Source of the DNA: Drouetiella hepatica Uher 2000/2452
Lineage (GTDB): Bacteria > Cyanobacteriota > Cyanobacteriia > Elainellales > Elainellaceae
Reading direction: 5' to 3'
Length of the DNA stretch: 64,000 bases
Assembly (NCBI GenBank): GCA_019359505.1
Contig: JAHHHD010000010.1
Coordinates: forward strand, 62,001-126,000
The notes beneath the pieces are model-generated. The model was given only the letters and a program-made list of their open reading frames with translations. It was not told the DNA's origin and did no database searches. Shown in pieces: positions 1-7,484 of this stretch. The position numbers and the translations under genes were made by a program. Position 1 is the first letter of the stretch, and the number at the start of each line of letters is the position of its first letter.

Positions 1-180
1 TATGCTGGGAGCCTAAATGGTAAAACTCAAGCTGCCAGATTATAATTGTCTGCTGCCGTCAAAGATTTGCCCAGAGTTCGCTAGAATAGCTAAGATTAAA
101 GTGTGAATACAATTGTACTGTTATTACAATATTCAAGTCTTCAATCTCGGTGAGCTGTAGCTAAAACGTTGGAGGAAATA

Positions 181-546
181 ATGAGCTTAAATTTGGTCAC
201 ACTGGTGGGTCGTGCAGGACGCGATCCAGAAGTTAGGTATTTTGAGTCGGGTAGTGTTGTTTGCAATCTGACGCTGGCAGTCGATCGCCGCCGAAAGAAC
301 AGTGAAGAGCCAGACTGGTTTAGCCTAGAGATCTGGGGTAAAACGGCAGAAGTCGCGGCTAATTATGTGCGTAAAGGCAGCCTAATTGGCGTAACGGGTG
401 CGCTGAAATTGGAGCATTGGCAAGATCGGGGCACAGGGATGGCTCGCTCTAAGCCCGTGATTCGAGTCGATCGCCTTGAGCTTTTAGGTTCTAAGCGAGA
501 CAATGAAGGCGGACAGGGTGGCGGTGAGAGTGACGATATGTATTAG
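181..546 (+). CDS. ssb: Single-stranded DNA-binding protein (SSB)
   Basis: This is an OB-fold single-stranded DNA-binding protein of the replication and repair machinery, 121 residues long. The opening residues MSLNLVTLVGRAGRDPEV and the WFSLEIWGKTAE strand are typical of the bacterial SSB core. An upstream in-frame TTG at 169 exists, but the ATG at 181 has GGAGG at 171-175 with 5-nt spacing, so I chose 181. The tail is short, glycine- and acid-rich, and ends ESDDMY. The usual acidic DDDIPF partner-binding tip is therefore only partly kept. A second, canonical SSB may exist elsewhere in the genome (inference). The next gene starts 35 bp downstream. Confidence 0.93.
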   Translation: MSLNLVTLVGRAGRDPEVRYFESGSVVCNLTLAVDRRRKNSEEPDWFSLEIWGKTAEVAANYVRKGSLIGVTGALKLEHWQDRGTGMARSKPVIRVDRLELLGSKRDNEGGQGGGESDDMY

Positions 547-581
547 AGGAAGCTGTATTAAAGGAAGCCTGAGCGTAACCT

Positions 582-1082
582 ATGCCTAAATTTGCAACGA
601 CCTTGGCATGGCAGCAGGCGGACTTGCTGATGCAGCCTATCTTCATCCGAGTAGTTGACAATATCGGCAAGCGGTTGGAGCAGTCTGCCTGGAAGGGAAC
701 CTATCATGAGGTGGCGGTCTGGGCAGAAGATGTGCCAGAAGCGACCCAAGCGATCGTCACTCAGCTTCAAGACCAGCTTGCAACCGCCCTGCCTGAGCAA
801 GTCGATGACATTGAAGCAGCTTTGGCGCAGTTGCCGAGTTCGCACCCTGGATATTTGCTTTGCTTGCAGCAGGGCGATCGCCAAATCACGGTAGATATTT
901 GGCAGCTCTGCTACCAGATTTGCTTTCGTAACTACAGCCCAGTGCTGAATGCGATGGATGTCAATCTCAAGGTAGAGGTAGATACGAGTTTAATTGACGA
1001 GAGCGGAGACGTTGACTGGATAAAGCTAGATGCTAAAACTCAGCAGATTATCGATCAAATTTTCTCTAGTCTGCCTCACTAA
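582..1082 (+). CDS. Conserved hypothetical protein, cyanobacterial type
   Basis: This 166-residue soluble protein has no signal peptide or membrane segment. I do not recognise a named domain. Its composition (tryptophans near the N-terminus, an acidic middle, and the segment GDRQITVDIWQLCYQICFRNYSPV) looks like a folded real protein. It starts 35 bp after ssb on the same strand and could be co-transcribed with it. The C-terminal third (LKVEVDTSLIDESGDVDWIKLD) resembles a beta-rich segment. No function is assigned. Confidence 0.72.
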   Translation: MPKFATTLAWQQADLLMQPIFIRVVDNIGKRLEQSAWKGTYHEVAVWAEDVPEATQAIVTQLQDQLATALPEQVDDIEAALAQLPSSHPGYLLCLQQGDRQITVDIWQLCYQICFRNYSPVLNAMDVNLKVEVDTSLIDESGDVDWIKLDAKTQQIIDQIFSSLPH

Positions 1083-1125
1083 GGTTTTGTGTTAAGCACA
1101 GTCCTATCCCTTTCATCTACCTCTT

Positions 1126-1509
1126 ATGGCAAATCAATCTGCACCCGAAATCAAGTTGCTACGCGCAGCGTACGCGGCTTTCAACGCGCGCGATATTGAC
1201 GCTGCTCTTGCCCTCATGACTCCCAATGTAGCTTGGCCGAAAGCGTTCAAAGGCGGTTTTGTCCGTGGGTCTGAAGAAGTCCGCGCTTACTGGACGGAGC
1301 AATGGAGCGAGATTAACCCTCACGTTGAGCCGATCGCCTTTCACCTAGAGGATGCTGGGCAAGTCTTGGTTGAGGTGCATCAGGTCGTGCGCGATCTGAC
1401 CGGAGCCGTACTTGCCGATGAGCATGTTAGTCACCGTTTCACCCTTGAACATGGCTTGATTCAAGCCATGGAAGTCTATGCAATTCCATTGTCCGGTTCT
1501 GGTGCCTAA
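1126..1509 (+). CDS. Nuclear transport factor 2 family (SnoaL-like) protein
   Basis: This 127-residue protein has the alpha+beta-barrel pattern of the NTF2/SnoaL superfamily. An N-terminal helix (LLRAAYAAFNARDIDAALALM) is followed by a proline/tryptophan turn (PNVAWPKAFKGGFVRG), a helix (EEVRAYWTEQWSEI) and C-terminal strands. Family members range from ketosteroid isomerase-like enzymes to ligand-binding proteins, so the substrate cannot be inferred. It is the last plus-strand gene before a hairpin at 1526-1583 that faces the convergent ACT-domain gene. Confidence 0.85.
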   Translation: MANQSAPEIKLLRAAYAAFNARDIDAALALMTPNVAWPKAFKGGFVRGSEEVRAYWTEQWSEINPHVEPIAFHLEDAGQVLVEVHQVVRDLTGAVLADEHVSHRFTLEHGLIQAMEVYAIPLSGSGA

Positions 1510-1525
1510 CTACGCGCTCTGGTGA

Positions 1526-1583
1526 ACAGAGGCTGGCGTTTAAGTATTCTCTTTCAGTCAGTCTTTGCCTCGCCAGCCTCTGT
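1526..1583. terminator. Hairpin between convergent genes
   Basis: A perfect 13-bp inverted repeat (ACAGAGGCTGGCG at 1526-1538 and its complement at 1571-1583) with a 32-nt loop lies between the NTF2-like gene (+) and the ACT-domain gene (-). There is no strong T-run, so it may be a transcript-end stabiliser rather than a classic intrinsic terminator. Confidence 0.45.
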
Positions 1584-1625
1584 CGTCGAGTTTGAGATCG
1601 TTAGATAGATTTGTGAGGGCGATCG

Positions 1626-2351
1626 CTAAAACCTTCGACCTAGAAGTCTTTGCCTCATGCCTTCCGCAATTTTTTGTCCCAGATATTCTGGAATCAAGCT
1701 TTCGTTGGGGCCTAGCAAATACAAAATCAGCCGAGTTCGTCCTCGCCAGACCAGCAGATTGGCATTGACGACCAGCAAGTCTTCCTGCCAAATGGCATAC
1801 ATCACTTTGTAGAACAATCCAGGCTGGTTGTCTGCTTCAATCAGCAGGGCGGGCAGGTGAAACACAGGATCGACATAAAATTCAGTTTCTACTTGCTCTA
1901 AGCCTGCATCTAGGTTGAACTCGACTGCCAGCATTTCTTCGACTTCAAAGCGTCCGGCTAGCGCCTCTCGTACAGCTCGGCAAACGTTTTCAGCCGTTTT
2001 GTCTGTTAGAGCTTTGCCGCCTCTAGAAACGACAAGCTTGACAAAAACCAGCATGGGCGGATAAATCTGCCCGTAGAGGCTGAGGCTGTGAATAGTCAGA
2101 CCATAGGCTGCTAAGACTCCAAAAATATCGCTGAGCAAAAAAGATTGATTGCGATAGGCAAAATGGAGCGCGCTTTTGGTGCCCTCAGAGGCAAGTTCAA
2201 TCACGGCTTGACGACTTTTGTAGAGCTGATAGGCAAGCCTCAGGTTCTGTAGCTGAATCTCGCTGCTCACAAATTGCTCATAGAATTGAGGGAAGGCTCG
2301 ATTGAAGCGCTTCAGTAGTTCCAATGTGGATGGTTTCAAACCCGAAGCCAT
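1626..2351 (-). CDS. ACT domain-containing protein
   Basis: This protein of about 241 residues appears to carry two regulatory ACT-type segments. The first (SFLLSDIFGVLAAYGLTIHSLSLYG) and the second (LPALLIEADNQPGLFYKVMYAI) both match the 'D-x-PGLL' beta-alpha-beta logic of ACT domains. ACT domains usually bind amino acids or nucleotides. The layout recalls the C-terminal part of GlnD-type sensors but lacks the nucleotidyltransferase and HD parts. I chose the ATG at 2351; a TTG at 2399 would add 16 residues. It follows the cob operon on the same strand, about 108 bp after the cobJ stop, so read-through is possible. Confidence 0.7.
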   Translation of the reverse strand: MASGLKPSTLELLKRFNRAFPQFYEQFVSSEIQLQNLRLAYQLYKSRQAVIELASEGTKSALHFAYRNQSFLLSDIFGVLAAYGLTIHSLSLYGQIYPPMLVFVKLVVSRGGKALTDKTAENVCRAVREALAGRFEVEEMLAVEFNLDAGLEQVETEFYVDPVFHLPALLIEADNQPGLFYKVMYAIWQEDLLVVNANLLVWRGRTRLILYLLGPNESLIPEYLGQKIAEGMRQRLLGRRF

Positions 2352-2458
2352 AAATCTTGTGGGAGTTGCTTGCCAGAAGGTTAAGGGTCGCCCAGGCAAG
2401 GGAGATGTGCCTTGTTACTAGAGAACCCGAAGCCGGGGTCGATCGCTCATTCCTGAGT

Positions 2459-4255
2459 CTAGAGAATCTTAACAACAGATTCATAGTTTCGGGGGGTATA
2501 GACCCAAGTGCCGCCAGAACTGCGATCGACAATGCGGGTTTGGCTAGAGCCGATGAGAATTACCGTTCGCATATCGGCATGGGCAGGGGTGAGTTGATCG
2601 AGGAAAATGACTTGAACGCTCTGACCAGGACGACCAAGGTTACGCGCCAAGATGACAGGCGTTTGGGGCGATCGCCACCTTAGCAAAATCTGCTGAGCTT
2701 CTGCCAACTGCCAGGTGCGCTGCTTGGAGACCGGATTGTAGAAGGCGATGGCAAAATCTGCCGCCGCCGCAGCCTCAATCCGTTGGGCAATAATTGACCA
2801 AGGCTTGAGAATATCCGACAGGGAAATGGCGCAAAAGTCGTGCCCCAAGGGAGCGCCGATCGCTGCTGCTGCTGCCTGCATCGCCGAAATGCCGGGAGCC
2901 ACATGGAGCGCAATGCTGTTCCAGTTGGGATTTGCCTCGCGATCGATAACTTCAAATACTGCCGATGCCATCGCGTAAATACCGGGATCTCCCGAAGAAA
3001 CGATGACGACCGATCGCCCCTCTGTCGCCAAATCGAGCGCCATTCTGGCTCGTGCCAGTTCTTCCCGATTATCAGACTCATGCCGCCTGCCCTTGCCCAA
3101 ATCGCCAATCAGATTCAGATAGGTACTGTAGCCCACCAGGTCTGTTGCCGATTCGAGAATTGCTTTGACCTCTGGAGACATCCACTGTTCGCCTCCAGGA
3201 CCTGTGCCAATAATGGTGAGTTTTCCCTGGGGCTGTCCGATGGCATCAGGATTAAGGGGTTGAGGCGCAACGGCGATCGCAGAATGTCTATCGCAAGCCA
3301 GCAATGTCCCAGCCGCACCAACTGCCGTCAAGGCGATCGCTGCCGCAGAGTTGTACTTAGAATTTTGATGCGAATTTTGATGCTGAGCAAGCGCTGCTGC
3401 GAGATGAGTCGGCGTAAAGAATCGAGCGGGAACGTTGAAAGCTTGGGCGATCGCTTGAACTGCCGGATGATTGGCTTCAGCAACTTCCGCAAAAACGCCC
3501 GCGATCGAGGCAAGAGCTAGATCTTCTGCTGCCAACTGTTGCTGTATGGACAAAACGATTTCTTGTGGATCTGCTTCAAGAAGGCTGAGGGCGATCGCGA
3601 TCGTTGCCGGGTGATAGACCAGGCGATCGGGCGTGGGGGGGATCGATCGTTCAGTCACTTGAATTGTTCGTGCCGCACCGTCAGAGATAGGCAGTCGGTC
3701 AAGACTGAGCCAAGGCGCAGAGCCTTCAATTTTTACAGACTCACCCGCCAGCAGATCTGCGAGAAAAGTCTTTGTCTGATCGTCAGAGTTGGCTAACCGA
3801 TATCCAGTAGGGGGAGACAGAAGAGCGGCACGGAACCGCAGATCGCCTGTGGTGGTGATAGCAGGGCTAATGCCCAGTGCCGCAGCGACTTGCCGAGCCA
3901 GATCGTTCGCGCCGTTCAGCCCGCCCAACAGGGGAACCACTGCGCTGCCATCTTCTGCGATCGCCAGCACGGGAGGCTCAGCGCGTTTATCACTCAGCAA
4001 TGGGGCAAGCGTCCGAATCAAAATTCCGGCAGCGCATACGCCGATAATTGCCTTACCTTCAGCAAATAATTCCCGCAGGGTTTCGCCAAAATCACTAAAG
4101 CTGACATCTACTTCAGTCGTACGGGTAGACAGACCGTAGAGTTGAGACCCTGGGAGAACCTGCATTAATTGACGTGCCAGGGATACGCTGTTTTGCCCCA
4201 AGACGACGATCGCAACCTTTTTTCTCTGTAGATCGGTCATAGCTAAGTCGGTCAT
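2459..4255 (-). CDS. cobJ: Bifunctional cobalt-precorrin-5A hydrolase (CbiG) / precorrin-3B C17-methyltransferase (CobJ)
   Basis: This 598-residue fusion acts in corrin ring contraction. Residues about 10-140 match the CbiG N-terminal/mid region (IIGVCAAGILIRTLAPLL, then AEDGSAVVPLLGGLNGAND). Residues about 210-325 match the CbiG C-terminal domain. The SAM-dependent CobJ/CbiH methyltransferase starts near residue 346 (LTIIGTGPGG) and carries the SSGDPGIY loop near residue 418. Such CbiG-CobJ fusions are common in cyanobacteria. The start ATG overlaps the cobI stop by 4 bp (ATGA), indicating translational coupling. It is the last gene of the cobGHIJ operon. The CbiG half belongs to the anaerobic route, yet the operon also has cobG, a marker of the aerobic route. 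Confidence 0.93.
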   Translation of the reverse strand: MTDLAMTDLQRKKVAIVVLGQNSVSLARQLMQVLPGSQLYGLSTRTTEVDVSFSDFGETLRELFAEGKAIIGVCAAGILIRTLAPLLSDKRAEPPVLAIAEDGSAVVPLLGGLNGANDLARQVAAALGISPAITTTGDLRFRAALLSPPTGYRLANSDDQTKTFLADLLAGESVKIEGSAPWLSLDRLPISDGAARTIQVTERSIPPTPDRLVYHPATIAIALSLLEADPQEIVLSIQQQLAAEDLALASIAGVFAEVAEANHPAVQAIAQAFNVPARFFTPTHLAAALAQHQNSHQNSKYNSAAAIALTAVGAAGTLLACDRHSAIAVAPQPLNPDAIGQPQGKLTIIGTGPGGEQWMSPEVKAILESATDLVGYSTYLNLIGDLGKGRRHESDNREELARARMALDLATEGRSVVIVSSGDPGIYAMASAVFEVIDREANPNWNSIALHVAPGISAMQAAAAAIGAPLGHDFCAISLSDILKPWSIIAQRIEAAAAADFAIAFYNPVSKQRTWQLAEAQQILLRWRSPQTPVILARNLGRPGQSVQVIFLDQLTPAHADMRTVILIGSSQTRIVDRSSGGTWVYTPRNYESVVKIL

Positions 4256-4953
4256 AAGTGCGCTTTACTCGGCACCAAAATCATAGAGAAGTAGGGTACG
4301 TTACTGGCATCAACCTGCTCAATCGGCACAATCTGTTGGTCACTCATGGTTGCCCGCTCAATATACTGAGCGCGAGATACCAGACTAAGCTGTTGGAGAA
4401 CCGATCGCACCTTCTCAAAATGTCGTCGCAGCTTAATAATGGCGACCGCATCCGCGTTCAACAGCTGCGTTGCCAAAACATCTGTAGGCAGCGCAGCTGA
4501 AAGTACGCTAAAGATATCATTTCTGTAACTCAAAGGCACTCCTAAAGCAGAAGCACAGGCCATCGGAGAAGAGACACCTGGAACCACCTCAGTTTGAAAT
4601 TTTGCAGACAATCGAGTGAACAAATACATAAACGATCCATAGAATAGCGGATCGCCCTCACATAGCACCGCCACATCTCGCCCAGCAGACAGATGTTCAG
4701 CAATGGGAGCGATCGCTTGAGCATACAACGGCTGTGCTGCCTGAGGATCATCGGCACGCGGAAAGTGAAACCGCACCTCAGTCTGATGACCTGGTAGATA
4801 GGATGCCACGATCGATCGCGCTACGCTGTCTCGATCCTCAGCAGATTGATACGCAACCACAGGAACAGACTGTAGGATTCGCAACGCTTTGAGAGTCAAA
4901 AGCTCCGGATCTCCCGGCCCTACCCCAATTCCATAAAGGCGACCCTGCAACAT
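4252..4953 (-). CDS. cobI: Precorrin-2 C20-methyltransferase
   Basis: This 233-residue SAM-dependent tetrapyrrole methylase methylates C20 of precorrin-2 to give precorrin-3A. The family signatures are visible: GIGVGPGDPELLTLKAL at the N-terminus, an ARSIV-type motif, CEGDPLFYGSFMYL near residue 100, and PGVSSPMACASALGVPL. The length matches CobI/CbiL. Its ATG overlaps the cobH stop (TAATG), and its own TGA overlaps the cobJ start (ATGA), so it sits mid-operon and is translationally coupled on both sides. Confidence 0.94.
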   Translation of the reverse strand: MLQGRLYGIGVGPGDPELLTLKALRILQSVPVVAYQSAEDRDSVARSIVASYLPGHQTEVRFHFPRADDPQAAQPLYAQAIAPIAEHLSAGRDVAVLCEGDPLFYGSFMYLFTRLSAKFQTEVVPGVSSPMACASALGVPLSYRNDIFSVLSAALPTDVLATQLLNADAVAIIKLRRHFEKVRSVLQQLSLVSRAQYIERATMSDQQIVPIEQVDASNVPYFSMILVPSKAHL

Positions 4954-5624
4954 TATTCTTCCTCCATTGCCAAAGCGTTCACAGCCGCTGCCGCCATGGC
5001 GCTACCGCCCCGCCGCCCATGAATCGTTAGAAAAGGGACGCCCCGGCTATTCTCTGCCAGAGCCGCCTTAGACTCCGCCGCACCCACAAATCCCACCGGA
5101 AATCCCAGGATCAGCGCAGGTTTAGGCACCCCTTCATCCAGCAATTCCAGCAGCCGAAACAGAGCCGTTGGAGCATTGCCGATCGCCACCACCGCCCCTG
5201 CCAACTGCCCTCGCCATAGCTCTAGTGCCGCCGCCGATCGCGTGTTCTGAATTTTTTGAGCGATCGCCGGAACCTCCGCCTCATTCAGCGTACAAATTAC
5301 CGCGTTATTGGCAGGCAACCGCTTACGGGTCACTCCATTTGCAACCATCTGCGCATCACACAAAACCATCGCCCCCTCCGCCAGAGCCGACCGACCGATC
5401 GCACCCGCACCCGGCGAATAAGCTAAATCATCCACAATATCCGTCATGCCACAAGCATGAATCAACCGCACCACCACAGACTCCAAATCAGACGGCAGCG
5501 CCGCCAAATTCACCTCCGATCGAATGATCGAAAAAGAACGACGGTAAATCTCGCTCCCATCCCGAATATAGTCAAGCATCGTAGGCTCAGGCATTGTAAA
5601 CTCAGGCATCGTAGGCTCAGACAT
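4953..5624 (-). CDS. cobH: Precorrin-8X methylmutase
   Basis: CobH/CbiC moves the C11 methyl group to C12, converting precorrin-8X to hydrogenobyrinate. The protein has the conserved active-site segment VRLIHACGMTDIVDDL with its histidine, the segment GAMVLCDAQMVANGV, and the C-terminal GFPVGFVGAAESK and GRRGGSAMAAAAVNAL. I chose the ATG at 5624 because it overlaps the cobG stop (TAATG), as at the next junction. An upstream in-frame start at 5651 would add nine residues. The N-terminus shows a short internal repeat (SEPTMPEFTMPEPTM) encoded by a small tandem DNA duplication. Confidence 0.92.
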   Translation of the reverse strand: MSEPTMPEFTMPEPTMLDYIRDGSEIYRRSFSIIRSEVNLAALPSDLESVVVRLIHACGMTDIVDDLAYSPGAGAIGRSALAEGAMVLCDAQMVANGVTRKRLPANNAVICTLNEAEVPAIAQKIQNTRSAAALELWRGQLAGAVVAIGNAPTALFRLLELLDEGVPKPALILGFPVGFVGAAESKAALAENSRGVPFLTIHGRRGGSAMAAAAVNALAMEEE

Positions 5625-7219
5625 TAACGCCCTATCCTCCCACCGATGCAACGCGACCTCTCCAACTCATCCAGCCTCTCGTGTGGAGGGGGTGTGGGGG
5701 ACGCACCCGTCCCCTGCCGGGGGTTTGGGGGAGACCCCCAAGGCTGTTGGCTGTCTCCCAGCAATTGCTTAAGTTGATTAATGCTATATCGATCGACAAA
5801 TTCCACAAAAGTCTCCGTAGCATCAACCCGCCGATCCTGATAAAGTCTCAGCATTCGTTCAATTAAATGAAACAACTGTTCAAGAGAGCATTCTCGATAG
5901 AGTTCTCGTCCCAATGTTAAATTCCGACTCCCAACATACAGGACATAAGCTTCGATCGCACCTGCCACTCCCACCAACGTCACATCAGCCGCGTGATGCT
6001 GAGCGCAAGATTTTTCACAGCCGCTGAAGTGAACATTAAAGGAACGATCGAGCTTTACCCGTCGCTCTAAGTATTCTGCCAGCGCTAAGGCATGGCTTTG
6101 GGTATCAGTCGCCGAAAATTTACAGCCCCTGCTGCCTACACAGGCAACGATCGCTCCCCAAGGATGAGTTGCCGCTCCAGATAATCCCAAAGCCTCCAGA
6201 CTTTCCTGCACTGCCCCAATCTGCGATTCAGGAATATTGGGAATCAGCAGATTTTGCCAGGGCGTAAGTCGCAGGGTGCCATCGCCGTACTGAGCTGCCA
6301 GAACGCTCAATCCCTGGAGTTGATCAGCTTCTAGTCTCCCCAGAGGAAGCGCAATGCCCCTGTAGAAAAGCCCCGGCTGCTGTTGAGAATGGGTACCCAG
6401 ATGTTTAGCTGAACGAAGGCTATCAAGCTCCCCAAATCTATCAACTCTGAAGGGATTTGGACGTGGAGCCGAAGGGCTTGAATAATTGACTACTTGTTTT
6501 TCCAACGCCTGAAGTACGGCCGTAATGCCCCAGTTTCTCAGAAATTCTCTAAAGCGAGGTTTGAGACTGCGCCTATGGAGATCGGGATCGCGTTGAGGAG
6601 CCTGCCGCACCGTGTAATCCAGGTACAAAGCCGATAATGTCGCCAGCGCAGATAAACTCTCCTCTGGCTCTAGCAAAATCCCGACATCCTGAGGCGGCTC
6701 TCCTCGATCGCCCAAGCTCAAGTGCAGCCGAAAATAGACTGCCTCATCCCGCTTCACCGCCACCAAGCTAATATCATTGGGGCGATCGCGCACCGAAACC
6801 GCTTCACCGCCATCAAAGCAGACGCTAAACTTCGCTGAAAGCCCAGCCAGCTCAGGATGAAAGCTCAAATAACGATCCCACTGCGCGACCCAAGGGCGAG
6901 TATCGATCAGCGCTTGAGCATCAATTCCTGCCGTTGGGCTAGCCATGATATTGCGCAAGTGATCAGTCTCTTGGGCAGCAGCTAAACCTGCTTCCTGAAG
7001 ATGCGCCAATGTGTCTCTCGACAAAGCCTCAGCCGATCGAATTTGTAGATTAGCCCGATTGGTAATTTGAACAGCGCCGTAGCGACTGGCTAAAGATGCG
7101 ATCGCTTCGCAGTGCCGCGCCGCCAGAATACCGCCCGGAATACGAATGCGAGACAAGACTCCGTCTTGAGAAGGCGTGGCGTAAAATAAGCCAGGACAAG
7201 CAGTTTCAGTCAACATCAA
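5624..7219 (-). CDS. cobG: Precorrin-3B synthase (CobG)
   Basis: CobG is a siroheme-less relative of sulfite/nitrite reductases. It uses O2 to hydroxylate precorrin-3A, the signature step of aerobic B12 synthesis. Two ferredoxin-reductase-like halves are seen. The Fe-S ligand cysteines fall at residues 360, 366, 401 and 405, in a C-x5-C and a C-x3-C motif (CVGSRGCKF and GCEKSCA). The conserved protein ends near residue 488. The last 43 or so residues (proline-rich PPNPRQGTG onward) are encoded by a G/C-rich repeat and look like a late addition. It is the first gene of the operon, behind a cobalamin riboswitch. Confidence 0.9.
   Translation of the reverse strand: MMLTETACPGLFYATPSQDGVLSRIRIPGGILAARHCEAIASLASRYGAVQITNRANLQIRSAEALSRDTLAHLQEAGLAAAQETDHLRNIMASPTAGIDAQALIDTRPWVAQWDRYLSFHPELAGLSAKFSVCFDGGEAVSVRDRPNDISLVAVKRDEAVYFRLHLSLGDRGEPPQDVGILLEPEESLSALATLSALYLDYTVRQAPQRDPDLHRRSLKPRFREFLRNWGITAVLQALEKQVVNYSSPSAPRPNPFRVDRFGELDSLRSAKHLGTHSQQQPGLFYRGIALPLGRLEADQLQGLSVLAAQYGDGTLRLTPWQNLLIPNIPESQIGAVQESLEALGLSGAATHPWGAIVACVGSRGCKFSATDTQSHALALAEYLERRVKLDRSFNVHFSGCEKSCAQHHAADVTLVGVAGAIEAYVLYVGSRNLTLGRELYRECSLEQLFHLIERMLRLYQDRRVDATETFVEFVDRYSINQLKQLLGDSQQPWGSPPNPRQGTGASPTPPPHERLDELERSRCIGGRIGR
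5685..5757. repeat. G/C-homopolymer-rich repeat inside the 3' end of cobG
   Basis: The segment is built of G-runs and C-runs (GGAGGGGGTGTGGGGG, then CCGGGGGTTTGGGGG, then GACCCCC) and can form several short hairpins. Its composition differs sharply from the rest of the gene. It encodes the proline-rich tail of CobG. Similar G/C-run elements are common intergenic repeats in filamentous cyanobacteria (established in general terms; copy number here not checked). Confidence 0.55.
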
Positions 7220-7224
7220 CTCCT

Positions 7225-7400
7225 TCCCCGTGCGACGCAGGGAAATAGGTAGAAAATCAGCATATGTGGCGGCATCCTTACGACACCACCAGAGTCGGCA
7301 TTCTGACTGGAGCTTAGCCCATGACTTCGCTCATGAGTAGCCCATTACAGTTGCGGCACAGTACCGGAATCGCACCGGACTTTCCCAACCCCAAGCTTGA
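7225..7400 (-). promoter_or_regulatory. Cobalamin riboswitch in the cobG leader
   Basis: On the minus strand the leader contains the hallmarks of the B12 aptamer in the correct order. These are GGGAAAGTCCGGTG and GATTCCGG (about 7360-7387), then GCCGCAACTGTAATGGG (about 7341-7357), then the B12 box AGTCAGAATGCCGACT (7293-7308). A strong 9-bp hairpin with a GUAAG loop follows at 7268-7290. It could be the regulatory hairpin that pairs with the aptamer or controls access to the cobG ribosome-binding site (GGAAGGAG, about 10 nt before the ATG). No clear T-run is seen, so translational control is more likely than termination. Confidence 0.88.
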
Positions 7401-7484
7401 CTAACTTAGCATGGTCAGGTAGTGAAAATGCTAGACGGCGAGTTTTTCTTAAACATGAGCTTAGAGATGGGCTTAGATAATGGT

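Noticed and set aside
1-168. A gene or RNA at the window's left edge
   Set aside because: The first 168 bp are A/T-rich upstream sequence of ssb with stops in all frames; nothing supports a gene fragment.
5168-5527. 119-codon plus-strand frame within cobH
   Set aside because: Proline/serine-rich shadow of the antisense of cobH; not protein-like.
7422-7484. N-terminal extension of CobL from a GTG at 7422
   Set aside because: The 21 extra residues have no family similarity and overlap likely promoter sequence for both divergent transcripts.
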